A stretch of 48,657 nt of DNA. Source: Halomonas salinarum (GTDB taxonomy: Bacteria > Pseudomonadota > Gammaproteobacteria > Pseudomonadales > Halomonadaceae). The stretch's first letter is position 1. Each line of letters begins with the position of its first letter. Made by a program: the position numbers and the translations under genes. The stretch spans positions 1 through 48,657 of the forward strand of contig NZ_WWNB01000024.1 in NCBI RefSeq assembly GCF_012062845.1, given 5' to 3'. The notes beneath the pieces are model-generated. The model searched no databases. It worked only from the letters and a program-made list of their open reading frames with translations, and was not told the DNA's origin. Shown in pieces: positions 17,522 to 27,738 of the stretch.

Positions 17522-18916
17522 TCAAAACAATCGATTCAACCCATTCTGCGCCGCCACCCGATAGGCCTCGGCCATGGTCGGATAGTTGAAGGTGGTATTG
17601 ATGAAGTACTTGAGGCTATTGGCCTCCCCTTCCTGCTGCATGATCGCCTGCCCGATATGTACGATCTCGGAGGCCTGGTCACCAAAGCAGTGGATGCCGA
17701 GGATTTCCAGGCTATCCCGATGGAAAAGAATCTTCAGCATGCCTACGGTGTCGCCGGTAATTTGGGCACGGGCGGTATCCTTGAAGAACGCTTGAGCGAC
17801 TTCATATGGGACCTTGGCGGCAGTAAGTTCACGCTCGTTCTTGCCCACCGAGCTGATCTCGGGAATGGTATAGATCCCGGTCGGCACGTCATCCACGAAA
17901 CGGAAGTCTTCGTCGAGCAGGTCATCACTGGCATTGCGCCCCTGGTCGTAGGCGGCACTGGCAAGACTCGGCCAGCCAATCACGTCGCCCACCGCATAGA
18001 TATGCGCAATCGTGGTGCGATAGTGATTGTCGACCTGCAATTGGCCACGACCATTGGCTTCCAGGCCGATGTTTTCAAGGCCCAGCTGATCGGTATTGCC
18101 GGTACGACCGTTGGCCCACAGGAAAGCATCGGCACGCAGCTTCTTGCCAGACTTCAGATGCACGACAACACCCGATTCATCACCCTCAACGCGGTCATAA
18201 TCTTCGTTATGGCGAATCAAGGCGCCGTGGTGACGCAGATGATAGGACAGCGCATCACTAATCTCGTCGTCGAGGAAGGATAGCAAGCGCTCCCTTGAGT
18301 CGATCAGGTCGACCTTCACACCGAGCCCGGAGAAGATCGAAGCGTATTCACTACCGATAACACCGGCACCGAAAATGATCAGTGTCCGAGGGGTATGCGA
18401 CAAGCCGAGGATGGTGTCGGAACAGTAGATGCGCTCGTGACGAAAGTCGATATCCGCAGGACGATAAGGACGCGAGCCGGTGGCGATGACAATTTTCTGG
18501 GCATTCAGCTCCTCGGTACCTTCCTGGTTGTCGCGTACCAGCAGCGTGTGTTCATCCTTGAAGCGGGCCACACCGAAGAACAAATCAATGCGGTTACGCG
18601 CATAAAAATTCGTGCGCATCTCGACTTGTTGGTCGATGGTCACCTGAGAGCGTTGCAGGACCTTGGGAAACGAGAACCACCGCGGCTCGCCAATATCGCG
18701 AAACATGCGGTTGGTGTTGAAGGACATGATCTGCTTGACCTGATGGCGCAGCGCCTTCGACGGGATGGTGCCCCAGTGCGTGCAGTTGCCGCCAACAGCC
18801 TGCTGCTTCTCGATAATGGCGACCCGCTTGCCATGCTTGGCGGCGTTGATTGCGGCGCTTTCGCCCGAGGGACCGGTACCGATCACCACCACGTCGTAAT
18901 TATGAACTGCCATCAT
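17522..18916 (-). CDS. sthA: soluble pyridine nucleotide transhydrogenase
   Basis: SthA (UdhA) is a flavoprotein that transfers reducing equivalents from NADPH to NAD+ in the cytoplasm. The 464 residues fit the E. coli enzyme (466). The N-terminal FAD motif is [20 protein letters not shown]; the segment [15 protein letters not shown] shows the single Cys typical of SthA instead of the redox-active Cys pair of related disulfide reductases; the NAD(P) motif is [15 protein letters not shown] near residue 185; [18 protein letters not shown] binds the flavin; the dimerisation domain ends NGLNRLF. It is 57 nt behind nqrM on the same strand, so both may be co-transcribed. Confidence 0.95.
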   Translation of the reverse strand: MMAVHNYDVVVIGTGPSGESAAINAAKHGKRVAIIEKQQAVGGNCTHWGTIPSKALRHQVKQIMSFNTNRMFRDIGEPRWFSFPKVLQRSQVTIDQQVEMRTNFYARNRIDLFFGVARFKDEHTLLVRDNQEGTEELNAQKIVIATGSRPYRPADIDFRHERIYCSDTILGLSHTPRTLIIFGAGVIGSEYASIFSGLGVKVDLIDSRERLLSFLDDEISDALSYHLRHHGALIRHNEDYDRVEGDESGVVVHLKSGKKLRADAFLWANGRTGNTDQLGLENIGLEANGRGQLQVDNHYRTTIAHIYAVGDVIGWPSLASAAYDQGRNASDDLLDEDFRFVDDVPTGIYTIPEISSVGKNERELTAAKVPYEVAQAFFKDTARAQITGDTVGMLKILFHRDSLEILGIHCFGDQASEIVHIGQAIMQQEGEANSLKYFINTTFNYPTMAEAYRVAAQNGLNRLF

Positions 18917-18973
18917 TGCTCCTCGCGTTGTGGGTCCCGCCTCTAGGTGTCCTGACTGAAAGCAGCAACCGGC

Positions 18974-19228
18974 TCAGCGCCGAGTGGCGTCGTAGCCCAA
19001 GTCAGCGCCGCGACTCTCGTCACTGGTACGACGGGCACTGGCCGCCTTCTTGTTCTCTTCCTCGCAGGTCTTGTCGTTGCCTCCGCAGATATCGCAGCCA
19101 TTCTTGAGGCCCAGGTTATTGAGGCCGCCGCAGGAACCGGCAATGGGCTTGCGTCCGAGAATGACGCCGATGGCCATGGCGGCCATTAACAGCAGCATGA
19201 AACCGAATACCAGGAACCAAATCGTCAT
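18974..19228 (-). CDS. nqrM: Na+-NQR maturation factor NqrM
   Basis: NqrM is a small membrane protein required to assemble the iron centre of Na+-NQR (in the NqrD/NqrE interface). The 84-residue product has one N-terminal transmembrane helix (WFLVFGFMLLLMAAMAIGVI) and then the conserved cysteines in GSCGGLNNLGLKNGCDICGG and KTCEEE. ATG 19228 was chosen because AAGGAG is 6 nt upstream; an earlier ATG adds MVKETP. It lies 290 nt behind nqrF, separated by a terminator. The flavin transferase gene apbE that often lies between nqrF and nqrM is absent. Confidence 0.92.
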   Translation of the reverse strand: MTIWFLVFGFMLLLMAAMAIGVILGRKPIAGSCGGLNNLGLKNGCDICGGNDKTCEEENKKAASARRTSDESRGADLGYDATRR

Positions 19229-19432
19229 GGGAGTCTCCTTGACCACCTGTTGTCGTAACTATTGTCGACACTTAAGCGAGGTAGCCGGTGGGGGGTGAAT
19301 GAATGTCGCTATCACTGTGACCTCGGCTGATGACACATCATTCCCGATGCCGCCAGGCGAGGTGACAGTTATCCGTGCACGTCCACGGTCATGTACGCCT
19401 ACTGGATTGTCGTAACGGATAAATAAAGAGAC

Positions 19433-19470
19433 CGAAACAAGACAACAGGGCCGGCCCAGTGGGCCAGCCC
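19433..19470 (-). terminator. terminator of the nqr operon
   Basis: The minus strand has GGGCTGGCCC, loop ACT, GGGCCGGCCC (one G-T pair), followed by a T-rich tail TGTTGTCTTGTTTC. It is about 50 nt behind the nqrF stop and separates nqrABCDEF from nqrM. Confidence 0.78.
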
Positions 19471-19521
19471 CGTATCGCGTTGGCCTGCTTCGGTGGCAAG
19501 ACTCAACCGGTAGGGAAAGCC

Positions 19522-20754
19522 TTAGCCGCCAAAATCATCCAAGGCGATGTTCTCAGGCTCGACCCCCATATCCACGAGCATCTTGATCACCGAGGCATTC
19601 ATCATGGGCGGCCCACACATGTAGTACTCGCAGTCCTCAGGGGCCGGGTGGTCCTTGAGGTATTCCTCGTAGAGTACGTTATGGATGAAGCCAGTCGCGC
19701 CTTCCCAATTGTCCTCAGGGAGCGGATCCGACAGCGCCAGGTGCCATTCGAAGTTCTCGTTCTCTTCGGCAAGCTGATCGAATTCTTCGTTATAGAAGGT
19801 TTCGCGCCAGGAGCGGGCACCATACCAGAACGAAATCTTGCGTTTGGAGTTCAAGCGCTTGAGCTGATCGAAGATGTGGCTACGCATGGGGGCCATGCCA
19901 GCACCACCACCCACGAAGACCATCTCCGCATCGGTGTCCTTGGCAAAGAACTCACCGAAGGGCCCCATCACCTGAACCTTGTCACCCGGCTTCAGACTGA
20001 AGACATAGGTCGACATCAGGCCCGGCGGATGATCGGTGCCCGGCGGCGGTGTGGCGATACGAATATTGAATTTGAGCAGGCCATACTCTTCCGGGTAGTT
20101 GGCCATCGAGTAAGCACGAATGACTTCCTCGTCGCTCTTGTGGGAGACCTTGAACAGATCGAATTTCTCCCAGTCGCCCCGGTACTCCTCCTCGATATCG
20201 AAGTCGGAGAACTTGACGTCATAGGGCGGCGCCACCAGCTGCACATAACCACCGGCACGGAAGTCGACTTCCTCGCCTTCGGGCAGCTTGAGGTTGAGTT
20301 CCTTGATAAAGGTCGCGACGTTGGGGTTCGAGGTGACCTCGCACTCCCACTGCTTGACGCCGAAGACCTCTTCCGGGACCTCGATCTTCATATCCTGCTT
20401 AACCGGCACCTGGCAGGAGAGACGCCAGCCGTCTTTCTTCTCGCGCATGGTAAACGCGGATTCCTCGGTCGGCAGGATCGCCCCGCCGCCTTCAGGAATC
20501 CGGCACTTGCACTGGGCGCAAGACCCGCCACCGCCACAGGCAGAGGACAGAAAGATGCCGTTAGCTGCCAGGGTCTGCAGCAGCTTGCCACCGGCCTGTG
20601 TACTGAGGGTGTAATCGGGATCGCCGTTGATCTCGATGGTCACGTCGCCGCTGCTCACAAGGCGGCTACGGGCAGCCAGGATGATCGCCACCAGGCCGAT
20701 AACGACCACGGTGAACATGACCACGCCGAGCAAGATGACATTTGTATCAACCAT
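19522..20754 (-). CDS. nqrF: Na+-NQR subunit F
   Basis: NqrF is the NADH-oxidising entry subunit. The 410-residue product has an N-terminal membrane anchor (residues ~6-27), a 2Fe-2S ferredoxin domain with [14 protein letters not shown], a ferredoxin-reductase FAD domain with RAYSMANYP (Arg-x-Tyr-Ser) near residue 215, and the NADH domain with [16 protein letters not shown] and [12 protein letters not shown]. The C-terminal LDDFGG is typical. The start is 72 nt downstream of nqrE. Length fits the family (407-408). Confidence 0.96.
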   Translation of the reverse strand: MVDTNVILLGVVMFTVVVIGLVAIILAARSRLVSSGDVTIEINGDPDYTLSTQAGGKLLQTLAANGIFLSSACGGGGSCAQCKCRIPEGGGAILPTEESAFTMREKKDGWRLSCQVPVKQDMKIEVPEEVFGVKQWECEVTSNPNVATFIKELNLKLPEGEEVDFRAGGYVQLVAPPYDVKFSDFDIEEEYRGDWEKFDLFKVSHKSDEEVIRAYSMANYPEEYGLLKFNIRIATPPPGTDHPPGLMSTYVFSLKPGDKVQVMGPFGEFFAKDTDAEMVFVGGGAGMAPMRSHIFDQLKRLNSKRKISFWYGARSWRETFYNEEFDQLAEENENFEWHLALSDPLPEDNWEGATGFIHNVLYEEYLKDHPAPEDCEYYMCGPPMMNASVIKMLVDMGVEPENIALDDFGG

Positions 20755-20826
20755 GTCGGGTTCCTATTGGTGTTCGTTGCCTGAGGTACCGTTGCCTAAG
20801 GGTCTGTCCTTTAGCCAAACAGAACC

Positions 20827-21447
20827 TCAGAGCTGGATGCCGGAGAAGGACATGAAGCCAAGCGACATCAGACCCACGGTGATGAAGGTGATGCCCAGAC
20901 CCTGCAGGCCCGCCGGTACATCACTGTACTTGAGCTTCTCACGAATCCCGGCCAACGCCGCGATCGCCAGTGCCCAGCCCATACCGGCACCGGCACCGTA
21001 GACGACGGATTCCCCGAAGTTGTAGTTACGCTCGACCATGAACAGCGTGCCACCCAGGATCGCGCAGTTCACCGTGATCAGCGGCAGGAAGACGCCGAGA
21101 GCGTTGTAGAGCGCCGGCACAAACTTGTCGAGGAACATCTCGAGAATCTGCACCAGAGCGGCGATGACGCCGATATAGCTCAGAAGACCAAGGAACGACA
21201 GATCGATGTTCTCTGCACCACTGATGCCAGTCCAGGCCAGCGCCCCTTCCTCAAGTAGATAGGTGAGGATCAGGTTGTTGACCGGCACCGTGATGGCGAG
21301 CACCGCGATGACGGCAACGCCCAAGCCAATGGCCGACGAGACCTTCTTGGAGACGGCGAGGAAGGTACACATGCCCAAGAAGAATGCCAGAGCCATGTTC
21401 TCGACGAAAACCGCCGCGACAAACAGGCTGAGATAATGTTCGAGCAT
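20827..21447 (-). CDS. nqrE: Na+-NQR subunit E
   Basis: NqrE is one of the two homologous, oppositely oriented membrane subunits that bind an iron centre. The 206-residue protein has six hydrophobic segments and the two conserved cysteines in [11 protein letters not shown] and [11 protein letters not shown]. It begins with [20 protein letters not shown], characteristic for the family. It follows nqrD without spacing. Confidence 0.96.
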   Translation of the reverse strand: MLEHYLSLFVAAVFVENMALAFFLGMCTFLAVSKKVSSAIGLGVAVIAVLAITVPVNNLILTYLLEEGALAWTGISGAENIDLSFLGLLSYIGVIAALVQILEMFLDKFVPALYNALGVFLPLITVNCAILGGTLFMVERNYNFGESVVYGAGAGMGWALAIAALAGIREKLKYSDVPAGLQGLGITFITVGLMSLGFMSFSGIQL

Positions 21448-22116
21448 TTACACGGCCTCCTTCGGCTTGGTGTTTTCCTTCATCTTGAACTCGTTCTCTT
21501 CGATCTGCTCCGGCTGCACGCTGCGCAGCACCCAGATAAACAGCCCGATCACGAAGAACGCAGACGGCGGCAGAAGCATCAGACCATTCGTCACATACCA
21601 GCCACCATCCTGAACCGGCGTCAGCACGGTCATGCCGAAGACGCTGCCCGAACCCAGGAGTTCACGGAAGAAACCGACCATCATCAGGATGACGCCATAG
21701 CCCAGGCCATTGCCCACGCCGTCGAGGAACGAAAGCACGGGGCCATTCTGCATGGCGAAGGCTTCGGCACGGCCCATCACGATGCAGTTGGTGATGATCA
21801 GGCCAACGAAGACCGACAGCTGCTTGGACATCTCATAGGCATAGGCCTTGAGCACCTGGTCGACCACGATGACCAACGAGGCAATGATGGTCATCTGCAC
21901 GATGATGCGGATCGAGGACGGAATGTGCTTGCGGATCAACGAGACGAACAGGTTGGAGAACGCGGTCACCGCGATCACCGCAAGCGACATGACCAGCGAT
22001 ACGCTCATGCTGCTGGTTACCGCCAGCGCCGAGCAGATACCGAGGATCTGCAATGCGATCGGATTGTTCTTGAAGATCGGCGTGATCAGCACGCCTTTAG
22101 GAGTTGCGGCTGACAT
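21448..22116 (-). CDS. nqrD: Na+-NQR subunit D
   Basis: NqrD is the partner of NqrE in the sodium-channel core. The 222-residue protein has six membrane segments and the conserved cysteines in [11 protein letters not shown] and [15 protein letters not shown], plus [12 protein letters not shown]. The C-terminal tail is charged and somewhat longer than in Vibrio. It is 3 nt behind nqrC. Confidence 0.96.
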   Translation of the reverse strand: MSAATPKGVLITPIFKNNPIALQILGICSALAVTSSMSVSLVMSLAVIAVTAFSNLFVSLIRKHIPSSIRIIVQMTIIASLVIVVDQVLKAYAYEMSKQLSVFVGLIITNCIVMGRAEAFAMQNGPVLSFLDGVGNGLGYGVILMMVGFFRELLGSGSVFGMTVLTPVQDGGWYVTNGLMLLPPSAFFVIGLFIWVLRSVQPEQIEENEFKMKENTKPKEAV

Positions 22117-22119
22117 GTC

Positions 22120-22896
22120 TTAGGCTCCTTCCGATGAATCACGGATCTTGGAGAGGTAGTTGCCGAAACCGGCATCGCTCAGCCAGAACTGCACCAAGTT
22201 GGTCACGCCCTTACTGGTGAGCGTCGCACCCGACAAGGCATCCACTTCGGTAGCACCGCTGGCACCGCCCTTGACCAAGGCGATTTCAGGACCACCCTCG
22301 CCTACTTCGCCATCGGGATAGACCTGCTTGCCTTCCCACTGCGCCTTCCACTTTGGGTTATCCACTTCACCGCCCAGACCCGGCGTTTCAGAATGGGAGT
22401 AGAAGGTAATGCCCTCAATGGTATTGGCATCGCCCTGCAGAGCGATATAACCCCGCATCAGGCCCCACAGACCCTGGCCACGCACCGGCACGATGATCTG
22501 GTCAGGATCCTGCGGGTCACCAACCAGGTAGACGACGGAATAGTTCTCCTGACGCGACAGGCCGGCGATATCCTTTTCACCTGACAAGGTGCGGGACTGA
22601 GCCGGATCACGCGAGGCAGAGAACTGATCATAAGACTCCGGGTCCACCTCATCGGTGTACTCACCGGTCCGCAGATCGACGGCGCGTGCTGTCACCTGCT
22701 CGAACTGCTTGGTGATCGGCACGCCCTCTTCATAAAGGCCTGCTACCTGGAGAATATTCGACTTGCGATCGGCCTCCTGGTTGAACTGCTGCTGCGGACG
22801 TAGGGCTACCGCGGCGGTAGACACGATTACCGAGCAGACGATGCACAACGCGAAGGCAACGGTCAGCGTCTTCTTGATGGAGTCGTTACTCGCCAT
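22120..22896 (-). CDS. nqrC: Na+-NQR subunit C
   Basis: NqrC carries a covalently bound FMN on the periplasmic side. The 258-residue protein has an N-terminal membrane helix (TLTVAFALCIVCSVIVSTAA) and the flavinylation motif in VDALSGATLTSKGV near residue 225, where the Thr of SGAT would be joined to FMN by ApbE. apbE itself is not in this operon. Start and stop overlap those of nqrB by 1 nt. Confidence 0.96.
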   Translation of the reverse strand: MASNDSIKKTLTVAFALCIVCSVIVSTAAVALRPQQQFNQEADRKSNILQVAGLYEEGVPITKQFEQVTARAVDLRTGEYTDEVDPESYDQFSASRDPAQSRTLSGEKDIAGLSRQENYSVVYLVGDPQDPDQIIVPVRGQGLWGLMRGYIALQGDANTIEGITFYSHSETPGLGGEVDNPKWKAQWEGKQVYPDGEVGEGGPEIALVKGGASGATEVDALSGATLTSKGVTNLVQFWLSDAGFGNYLSKIRDSSEGA

Positions 22897-24122
22897 CAGG
22901 CACTCTCCTCAGCCATGGCACCGGTACGCTGCTGACGGCGCTTGATGTTGGCCTGCACAAAGAAATGATCGATCAACGGGGCGAACAGGTTGGCAAACAG
23001 AATCGCCAGCATGATGCCCTCGGGGAAGGCCGGGTTGACCACACGAATCAGCACGGTCATCACGCCGATCAGCGCGCCGAAGGCGAGGCGGCCCTTGTCG
23101 GTCATGGAAGCCGACACCGGGTCGGTCGCCATGAACACCATACCGAAGGCGAAGCCGCCCACCACCAGGTGCCAGTACCACGGCATGGCAAACATGGCGT
23201 TGGAGTCAGAGCCGATGGCATTGAACAGCGCACTGGTCGCGACCATGCCGAGGAAGACGCCAAGCATGATTCGCCAGGACGCGATACGGGTCCAGAGTAG
23301 CACTACGGCACCAATCAGGATCGCCAGCGTCGATGTCTCACCGATGGAGCCCGGCATGAAGCCGAGGAAGGCATCCCACCAGCTGAATTGGCTGGACAGT
23401 GCTGACATGCCGCTCTGATAAGCCGTGGACAGCGCCGTGGCACCGGTATAGCCATCGGCCGCGACCCAGACGCTATCGCCGGAGATCTGTGCCGGGTAGG
23501 CGAAATACAGGAAAGCACGGCCGGTGAGTGCCGGATTGAGGAAGTTCTTGCCAGTACCGCCGAAGATTTCCTTGCCGATCACGATGCCGAAAGTGATACC
23601 CAGCGCCACCTGCCACAGCGGAATCGTCGCCGGCAGGATCAGCGCGAACAGCACCGAGGAGACGAAGAAGCCTTCGTTGACCTCGTGACCACGCTTGATG
23701 GCAAACAGCACTTCCCAGAAGCCGCCGACCACGAAGGTCACCAGATAAATAGGCAGGAAGTAGGTGGCACCCAGTACGAAGTTGGACCAGACGCTGCCAA
23801 CATCATGCCCGCCAGCCAGCAGCATCAGGACAGCTTCGCGCCAGCCCCCCATGGACGCAAAGCCCTCGGCGATGGCCGCATTGGCCTGCCAGCCTGCGTT
23901 CCACATCCCGAAGAACATCGCCGGGAAGGTGCACATCCATACGGTGATCATGATCCGCTTGAGATCGACACCATCACGGACGTGGGCCGTGGTCTTGGTG
24001 ACGCTTGCCGGCGCATAGAAGATCGTGTCGACGGCTTCGAAGAGCGGATAGAACTGCTCGTATTTGCCGCCCTTGTGAAAGTGCGGCTCGATATTGTCGA
24101 GCGTCTGTCGAATACCCATCAT
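22896..24122 (-). CDS. nqrB: Na+-NQR subunit B
   Basis: NqrB is the largest membrane subunit; it holds covalent FMN and riboflavin and forms part of the sodium path. The 408 residues fit the family. Motifs: [18 protein letters not shown] at the start, [15 protein letters not shown], the flavinylation site in [13 protein letters not shown] near residue 225, and [14 protein letters not shown] in the C-terminal half. About ten hydrophobic segments are seen. Either of two adjacent ATG codons may be used. Confidence 0.96.
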   Translation of the reverse strand: MMGIRQTLDNIEPHFHKGGKYEQFYPLFEAVDTIFYAPASVTKTTAHVRDGVDLKRIMITVWMCTFPAMFFGMWNAGWQANAAIAEGFASMGGWREAVLMLLAGGHDVGSVWSNFVLGATYFLPIYLVTFVVGGFWEVLFAIKRGHEVNEGFFVSSVLFALILPATIPLWQVALGITFGIVIGKEIFGGTGKNFLNPALTGRAFLYFAYPAQISGDSVWVAADGYTGATALSTAYQSGMSALSSQFSWWDAFLGFMPGSIGETSTLAILIGAVVLLWTRIASWRIMLGVFLGMVATSALFNAIGSDSNAMFAMPWYWHLVVGGFAFGMVFMATDPVSASMTDKGRLAFGALIGVMTVLIRVVNPAFPEGIMLAILFANLFAPLIDHFFVQANIKRRQQRTGAMAEESA

Positions 24123-25474
24123 CAGGCCTCTTTCTCGATGGTGGAGAGGTTGTCACGCAGGATGGGACCGTATTCGTACTTGCCGGGGCACACATAGGTG
24201 CACAGCGCAAGGTCCTCTTCATCCAGCTCCAGGCACCCCAGGTCCATAGCAGTTTCAATGTCGCCGACAATCAGCGAGCGCAGTAGCTGTGTAGGCAGGA
24301 TATCCAGCGGCATGACGGTCTCATAGTTGCCAACCGGCACCATGGCACGTTCTGAGCCATTGGTAGAGGTATCAGGCGAATACTGGCTGAGGCCGAGGAT
24401 CTTCGACAGATAGATACCCATCACCGAGTGGCGATTGGCGCCGACCGAGAGCCAGCCCATGAAGGCACGCTTGTTGCCCTCTTCCAACAAGCTCAACTGG
24501 TTGTGGAAGCGGCCCACGTAGCGCAGTGCCCCTTCGGCTGTTGCGCCCGAGAACACCGAACCGGAAATCACCCGTGTGTCGTCAGGCGTCACGACCTCAC
24601 CGGCCAGCAGTTCATCGGTGCTCGCACCGATGCGCGTGCGCAGCAGACGGGGATTCTCGGCCCGCGGCCCACCAATGGCGATCACGCGACTGACGTCGAG
24701 CTTGCCTTCAGCAAACATCTTGCCGAACGCGATCACATCCTGATAACCGATGTGCCAGACCTGCTTGTTCAGCGCCACCGGCGACAGGTAATGGATGTGC
24801 GTGCCCACGAGACCCGCCGGATGACGCCCACCAAAGCTCTCGACCTGCACCTTGTCGACATTGCTGCCGGGCAGCTTGGCATCGGGGCCCTGGCAGAGAA
24901 AAACCTTGCCCTCGGTGAGACGTGACAACACCTTGAGGCCATTCTCGAAAGCCTCGGGTGCTTCATTGATGATGTCGACCGGATCAGGACTCAGTGGATG
25001 CGTATCCACGGCCGTGACGAAGATATTGTCCGGCACGGCATCGAGGGCCGGCGTACGCGAGAACGGGCGCGTACGCAGCGCCGTCCACAGCCCCGACTCG
25101 ACGAGTTGGTCGACCACCACCTGACGGTCCAGGCTGTCGATCTTGCCGGCACCATGTGCGGTAAACTCGACAGCGTCTTCCGCCTTTTCATCAACCTTGA
25201 TCACCACCGACAGCAGCTTGCGCTTCTCTCCGCGATTGATCGCCACTATCTCACCGCTCGCCGGCGCGGTGAAACGCACGCCTTCGATTTTCTTATCGGT
25301 GAAGAGCAGCTGGCCTAGTTTGACGCTATCCCCCTCCCGGACCTCCATGGTTGGCTTCATGCCAACATAGTCGGTGCCCAGGATGGCCACGTGACGAACC
25401 GGGCGCGCATCCTCGATGCGCTGCTCGGGCGCCCCCGCGATGGGGAGATCCAGGCCTCGTTTGACTTCGATCAT
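24122..25474 (-). CDS. nqrA: Na+-NQR subunit A
   Basis: NqrA is the peripheral, cytoplasmic subunit that contacts quinone. The 450-residue product starts [20 protein letters not shown] and has [34 protein letters not shown] and the C-terminal [20 protein letters not shown], all family features. It is the first gene of nqrABCDEF, with a probable promoter about 170 nt upstream. Confidence 0.96.
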   Translation of the reverse strand: MIEVKRGLDLPIAGAPEQRIEDARPVRHVAILGTDYVGMKPTMEVREGDSVKLGQLLFTDKKIEGVRFTAPASGEIVAINRGEKRKLLSVVIKVDEKAEDAVEFTAHGAGKIDSLDRQVVVDQLVESGLWTALRTRPFSRTPALDAVPDNIFVTAVDTHPLSPDPVDIINEAPEAFENGLKVLSRLTEGKVFLCQGPDAKLPGSNVDKVQVESFGGRHPAGLVGTHIHYLSPVALNKQVWHIGYQDVIAFGKMFAEGKLDVSRVIAIGGPRAENPRLLRTRIGASTDELLAGEVVTPDDTRVISGSVFSGATAEGALRYVGRFHNQLSLLEEGNKRAFMGWLSVGANRHSVMGIYLSKILGLSQYSPDTSTNGSERAMVPVGNYETVMPLDILPTQLLRSLIVGDIETAMDLGCLELDEEDLALCTYVCPGKYEYGPILRDNLSTIEKEA

Positions 25475-25642
25475 AGACTCGCCCAGTTATCGGCTCTGAT
25501 GTGTCAGGAAAGAGGTTCGAAAGACGCGCTTGCCCAAGCTTCACTGGGGCCAAGGGTCGCGGTCACGGTGTTCGAATTCTTTTCTTATCAGAAGGTTGTC
25601 AGTTCGGCCCGCCATGCACGGACCGCCCCTAAAATCTCGGAC

Positions 25643-25648
25643 ATTATA
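25643..25648 (-). promoter_or_regulatory. candidate -10 box for nqrA
   Basis: A perfect TATAAT on the minus strand lies about 170 nt upstream of the nqrA start. No good -35 hexamer is seen 16-18 nt further upstream (the area reads GTGGCCTTTCG), so an activator or another start may be involved. Confidence 0.4.
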
Positions 25649-25799
25649 ATGACATGCGAAACGAAAGGCCACATGGCCAAGGGTAGCATGCAGGCGCAGG
25701 GCAGCGACTAAGATGTCGCCAGGAGGGAGGATAAGACGAAGGAAATCAGTCTTCTATAAAGGACTCGAAGCAGCCGACATGGCGTCAAAGGCGCCCATA

Positions 25800-25835
25800 A
25801 TGAATTAAACGCCCAGGCACTGAAGGCCTGGGCGC
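25800..25835 (-). terminator. terminator after gap
   Basis: GCCCAGGC (25811-25818) and GCCTGGGC (25826-25833) form an 8-bp perfect stem. On the minus strand the stem is followed by GTTTAATTCATT, a moderately T-rich tail. It lies about 95 nt behind the gap stop. Confidence 0.7.
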
Positions 25836-25925
25836 ACACTTGCTTCACAGTCTCGTGGAACGTTCCGTCAGCATATCTGCCATCAGGACCCACGAGGCCA
25901 CGTATGGTTCAGTCAATAACGTGGT

Positions 25926-27389
25926 TCAATCACGATCAACAGGGAACGTCAGGAAACTCACGTTGGACATATGCTGCAGGATACGCACGACCTGGCAGCT
26001 GTAGCCGAACTCGTTGTCATACCACACGTACAGCACCGCATTCTTGCCATCGGCGATGGTCGCCTTGGCATCGACGATGCCGGCATGACGATTGCCCACG
26101 AAGTCGGAGGAGACCACTTCCGGGGAGTCCACGAAATCAATCTGCTTCTGCATGGGCGAATGGATCGCCATGCGGCGCAGGTAGTCGTTGAGTGCCTCAA
26201 CATCGGTCTCTTGATGAAGGTTCAGGTTGAGAATCGCCATCGAGACATTAGGCGTCGGCACACGAATGGCGTTGCCCGTCAGCTTCCCGGAGAGCTCCGG
26301 TAGCGCCTTGGCAACCGCCTTGGCGGCACCGGTTTCGGTCAGCACCATGTTCAAGGGCGCACTGCGACCACGACGATCCCCGTTATGGTAGTTGTCGATG
26401 AGGTTCTGGTCGTTGGTATAAGAATGTACCGTCTCGACGTGACCGTGCTCGATGCCGAACTTGTCATTGAGCGCCTTGAGCACCGGCACGATAGCATTCG
26501 TGGTACAGGACGCCGCCGACACGATGCGATCATCGAGAGCAATATCGGTATGGTTGATACCATAAACCACGTTCTTGACATCGCCCTTGCCTGGCGCGGT
26601 CAGCAACACCTTGGCCGCCCCCTTGCACGCCAGGTGCTGACCAAGGCCTTCCTCGTCACGCCACATGCCGGTGTTATCGACCACGAGGGCATTATCGATG
26701 TCATAGGCGGTGTAATCGACCTCGCTCGGCGAGTTGGCGTATATCACCTTGATGTAGTTGCCATTGACGATCAGGGCGCTATTGTCATGATCGACACTGA
26801 TGGTGCCCGAGAAAGGACCATGTACGGAGTCACGACGCAGCAGACTGGCGCGCTTTTCCAGATCCTTGCTCAAATCACCGCGTCCGCGCACCACGATGGC
26901 TCGCAGGCGCAGCAGGTTCCCACCGCCGGCCTTTTCGACCAGGATGCGCGCCAGGATGCGACCAATGCGGCCAAAGCCATACAGCACGATGTCCTTGGGC
27001 TCGCCATTGCCCTTCACCTTGCAGTGTTGGCCAACAATTTCTGCAAGCTCCTGCTTGAGAAAGGTTGTCACGTCATCAGCATCGCTGTGCTTGAAGGCCA
27101 CGGCCAGCTTGCCGATGTCCACGTGTGCCGGGCCAAGGTCCAGCTCGGCCATCGCCTTCACCAGCGGGAAGGTATCTCGCACGGAAAGCTCGGTCCCCTC
27201 GACCTTCTTGACGAAGCGATGGTCCTTGAGGATGCGGATAACGGATTGGTTGACCAGGGAGCGGCCGAACAGCGAGGGGACGATGTTGTACTGGCGATAC
27301 AGCTTGCCCAGCAGCGGTATCATTTCCTCGGCCAGGGCTTCGTTGTCCTGCCATTCCTCAAACACGGTCTCGAGCTTCTGCTGACTCAC
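25926..27389 (-). CDS. gap: glyceraldehyde-3-phosphate dehydrogenase, long form
   Basis: The enzyme interconverts glyceraldehyde-3-phosphate and 1,3-bisphosphoglycerate. The 487-residue product starts at GTG 27389 (purine-rich GAGAGAGG upstream; sequence VSQQKLETVFEEWQDNEALAEE), giving the length known for pseudomonad-type GAPDH with a ~120-residue N-terminal extension. The Rossmann motif is VLYGFGRIGRILARIL near residue 130, the catalytic Cys is in SAASCTTNAIVP near residue 294, and YDNEFGYSCQVV is the C-terminal cofactor motif. The extra N-terminal domain distinguishes it from the classic 330-residue enzyme; gluconeogenic or NADP-linked use is possible but not shown. Confidence 0.9.
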   Translation of the reverse strand: MSQQKLETVFEEWQDNEALAEEMIPLLGKLYRQYNIVPSLFGRSLVNQSVIRILKDHRFVKKVEGTELSVRDTFPLVKAMAELDLGPAHVDIGKLAVAFKHSDADDVTTFLKQELAEIVGQHCKVKGNGEPKDIVLYGFGRIGRILARILVEKAGGGNLLRLRAIVVRGRGDLSKDLEKRASLLRRDSVHGPFSGTISVDHDNSALIVNGNYIKVIYANSPSEVDYTAYDIDNALVVDNTGMWRDEEGLGQHLACKGAAKVLLTAPGKGDVKNVVYGINHTDIALDDRIVSAASCTTNAIVPVLKALNDKFGIEHGHVETVHSYTNDQNLIDNYHNGDRRGRSAPLNMVLTETGAAKAVAKALPELSGKLTGNAIRVPTPNVSMAILNLNLHQETDVEALNDYLRRMAIHSPMQKQIDFVDSPEVVSSDFVGNRHAGIVDAKATIADGKNAVLYVWYDNEFGYSCQVVRILQHMSNVSFLTFPVDRD

Positions 27390-27738
27390 GTGGGGCCTCT
27401 CTCTTCGATGATCATGCGTCGATGAACATGGCGTCAAAATCGCGCTATCACCGATCAGTGACAGGCGTCTCGTCGCAGCTAGTCGTTAGCTATAGTGGGC
27501 GGGTAGACCACTACAAAAGTGGTAGTCATTATCCGAGCCGGGGGTGATAGCCGCAATTACTGGATAGTCGCAGTCGCTGTAAGGCAATTACAGGAATGGC
27601 GATTTGACTACAAGCGCGAAATCGGCGGGTGGCCACCTCCCCTTCCGAAGTCGCGCCCGGCCCGCTAGAGTGGACGCCTCTGTTCGCGCTCCGCGAGCCA
27701 TCTCCATTCCTTTTCCTGGTTGCCATCAAGACGACACC
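27390..27738. other. divergent gap-mfd intergenic region
   Basis: The 349-bp region separates gap (minus) from mfd (plus). It holds the palindromic promoter candidate above and a weaker palindrome TCACCGATCAGTGA near 27448. An in-frame extension of mfd back to 27604 exists, but its sequence is unlike the family. No small gene or RNA is apparent. Confidence 0.55.
27489..27526 (-). promoter_or_regulatory. candidate gap promoter with overlapping palindrome
   Basis: On the minus strand TTGTAG (27516-27511), 16 nt, TATAGC (27494-27489) resembles a sigma-70 promoter about 100 nt upstream of gap. ACCAC-N7-GTGGT (27507-27523) and the overlapping ACTAC-N7-GTAGT (27510-27526) cover the -35, as expected for a repressor site. 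The regulator is unknown. Confidence 0.45.

Larger units (their letters stand above)
25475..25925. other. intergenic region between nqrA and gap
   Basis: This 451-bp stretch separates two minus-strand genes. It contains the nqrA leader and candidate -10, the gap terminator at 25800-25835 and a perfect 10-bp palindrome GGAACGTTCC near 25857. No gene with family features was found on either strand; short frames in it lack ribosome-binding sites. Confidence 0.6.

Noticed and set aside
19459..20784. 441-residue open frame opposite nqrF
   Set aside because: NqrF has all cofactor motifs on the other strand; the frame is a compositional artefact.
27507..27526. HexR site on the gap promoter
   Set aside because: The half-sites are arranged opposite to the HexR consensus; kept only as an unassigned palindrome.
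27604..27738. 45-residue N-terminal extension of Mfd
   Set aside because: The extension is unlike Mfd; ATG 27739 gives exactly the family length.
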